Under the pieces are notes generated by a model. That model worked only from the letters and a program-made list of their open reading frames with translations, was not told the origin of the DNA and ran no database searches. Source: Bacteroidales bacterium (GTDB lineage Bacteria > Bacteroidota > Bacteroidia > Bacteroidales > Muribaculaceae). Taken from it: a DNA stretch of 5,923 bases. Below, piece after piece: positions 5,436 to 5,923 of this stretch (positions within the stretch are counted from its first letter, which is position 1; the number at the start of each line of letters is the position of its first letter). The translations under genes and the position numbers were made by a program. The stretch lies in NCBI GenBank assembly GCA_014800105.1, contig JAAVGQ010000003.1:1-5923 (forward strand). Reading direction: 5' to 3'.

Positions 5436-5579
5436 TTTCCGGCTTGATCGTCATGCTGTTAGTTGCATGGTCTTAAGGTAGCGGCGGAGCCGCGATGTTC
5501 CTCTCAACCCCATACGGAGCGCGAAAGCTGGGGCTGTATAAATTCAGTCACTCCGTGACTGTCCGGGTTGCATATTTTA
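5436..5579. other. Non-coding stretch with further hairpins
   Basis: No gene is supported. Hairpins seen: GCGGC-GGA-GCCGC (5481-5493); CAGTCAC-TCC-GTGACTG (5545-5561), 7 bp with a 3-nt loop; and a stem of 5505-5512 with 5529-5536, one mismatch, enclosing GCGAAAGC (5521-5528), a sequence known to form an unusually stable mini-hairpin in single-stranded DNA. TTCCGG just outside the right unit (5437-5442) is weakly echoed by TTCC-AT-CCGG, in reverse complement, outside the left unit. Such stretches are probably dispersed repeats in this genome, but that cannot be tested here. Confidence 0.45.
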
Positions 5580-5602
5580 GCAAGGGCAAGAAAAGCCCGT
5601 GC
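5580..5602 (-). terminator. Possible terminator of the GH3 gene
   Basis: An 8-bp stem with one mismatch, formed by GCAAGGGC (5580-5587) and GCCCGTGC (5595-5602) with a 7-nt loop, begins 17 nt beyond the GH3 stop codon in the direction of that gene. The tail on the minus strand is TAAAATAT rather than a clear T-run, so termination is only probable. Confidence 0.35.
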
Positions 5603-5619
5603 TTCATGTTAGTATTACG

Positions 5620-5923
5620 TTATTTGAGGGTGAATTTCAGGGCCTTGAGGTTGCGGCTGTCGGGGCCGGCCATTACGTGGAATTCTCCGTGTTCTACGAT
5701 ATAGTCAAGGTTGGAGTCGTAATATTTGAGGTCGTCAAGAGTGATGTTGAAGTTTACTTTGCGGCTCTCTCCGGGTTTCAGGGTGATTCGCTCGAAATAT
5801 TTGAGCTGCTTGACGGGAAGTGAAATGCTTGCTTCAAGGTCACGGATATAGAACTGCACTACTTCGTCGGCCTCGCGGTCACCGGTATTTGTCACGGTTA
5901 CTGTGGCCGTCAACGTGCCGTCC
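5620..5923 (-). CDS. C-terminal end of a glycoside hydrolase family 3 enzyme (beta-glucosidase/xylosidase type)
   Basis: Only the last 100 codons are present; the gene enters from the right edge and ends at TAA (5622-5620). The visible part matches the fibronectin-III-like domain that closes many GH3 exo-glycosidases: VTVTNTGDREADEVVQFYIRD, then LPVKQLKYFERITLKPGESRKV, and near the end VEHGEFHVMAGPDS. The catalytic (alpha/beta)8 and sandwich domains, and any lipoprotein or Sec signal, lie outside the window, so substrate and location cannot be stated. GH3 enzymes in gut Bacteroidales usually act on oligosaccharides in the periplasm. The reading frame is open to the window edge; the TTG at 5913 is internal and not a start. 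Confidence 0.9.
   Translation of the reverse strand, partial: DGTLTATVTVTNTGDREADEVVQFYIRDLEASISLPVKQLKYFERITLKPGESRKVNFNITLDDLKYYDSNLDYIVEHGEFHVMAGPDSRNLKALKFTLK

Noticed and set aside
5470..5485. Resemblance of GGTCTTAAGGTAGCG to a conserved 23S rRNA segment
   Set aside because: The match covers only about 15 nt with a mismatch and ends abruptly; nothing around it resembles rRNA.
5495..5823. Open frames at 5495-5704 and 5599-5823 (+)
   Set aside because: They run antisense through the clearly coding GH3 end and through hairpins, with no protein signature.
1..5923. tRNA or rRNA genes
   Set aside because: No cloverleaf with a GTTCGAATC-like T-arm or rRNA signature sequence was found on either strand by eye.

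Overview
The window looks like a chromosomal segment of a Bacteroidales bacterium, perhaps of the Muribaculaceae type. The support is Bacteroidota-style promoter elements (the TAnnTTTG -7 octamer occurs exactly upstream of nadB and bioB), start codons without Shine-Dalgarno sequences, an anaerobe-style biotin synthase, and a GH3 glycosidase of the kind common in gut polysaccharide degraders. The family-level assignment is inference.

Layout. At 1-254 (minus) is the N-terminus of a receiver-like protein whose phosphorylation pocket is degenerate. The divergent spacer 255-500 carries the nadB promoter. nadB (L-aspartate oxidase) fills 501-2069 on the plus strand. An AT-rich insert at about 2070-3110 holds two plus-strand genes that overlap by 4 nt: a 118-aa putative antitoxin and a 222-aa AbiEii/AbiGii-type nucleotidyltransferase toxin. 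Converging on it from the right is a two-gene minus-strand operon, bioB (4810-3848) then tcdA (3858-3097). The toxin and tcdA coding regions overlap tail to tail by 35 nt.

From 4811 to 5619 there is no convincing gene. The right half of this gap is packed with hairpins. Its core at 5219-5435 has two about 65-nt units in inverted orientation, each with a small hairpin, a TGATAG motif and a larger hairpin, around a perfect 19-bp central hairpin. The two units differ by paired changes that keep stems intact, so the fold, not only the sequence, appears to be conserved. The layout resembles a REPIN (paired REP palindromes). The window ends inside the C-terminal fibronectin-III-like domain of a GH3 glycosidase (5620-5923, minus).

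Functionally, nadB, bioB and tcdA are housekeeping genes for NAD, biotin and tRNA t6A37 maturation. The toxin-antitoxin pair is an accessory cassette lodged between two convergent housekeeping units. The most novel items are the inverted-unit palindromic element and the degenerate receiver with a CxxCxxC cluster.
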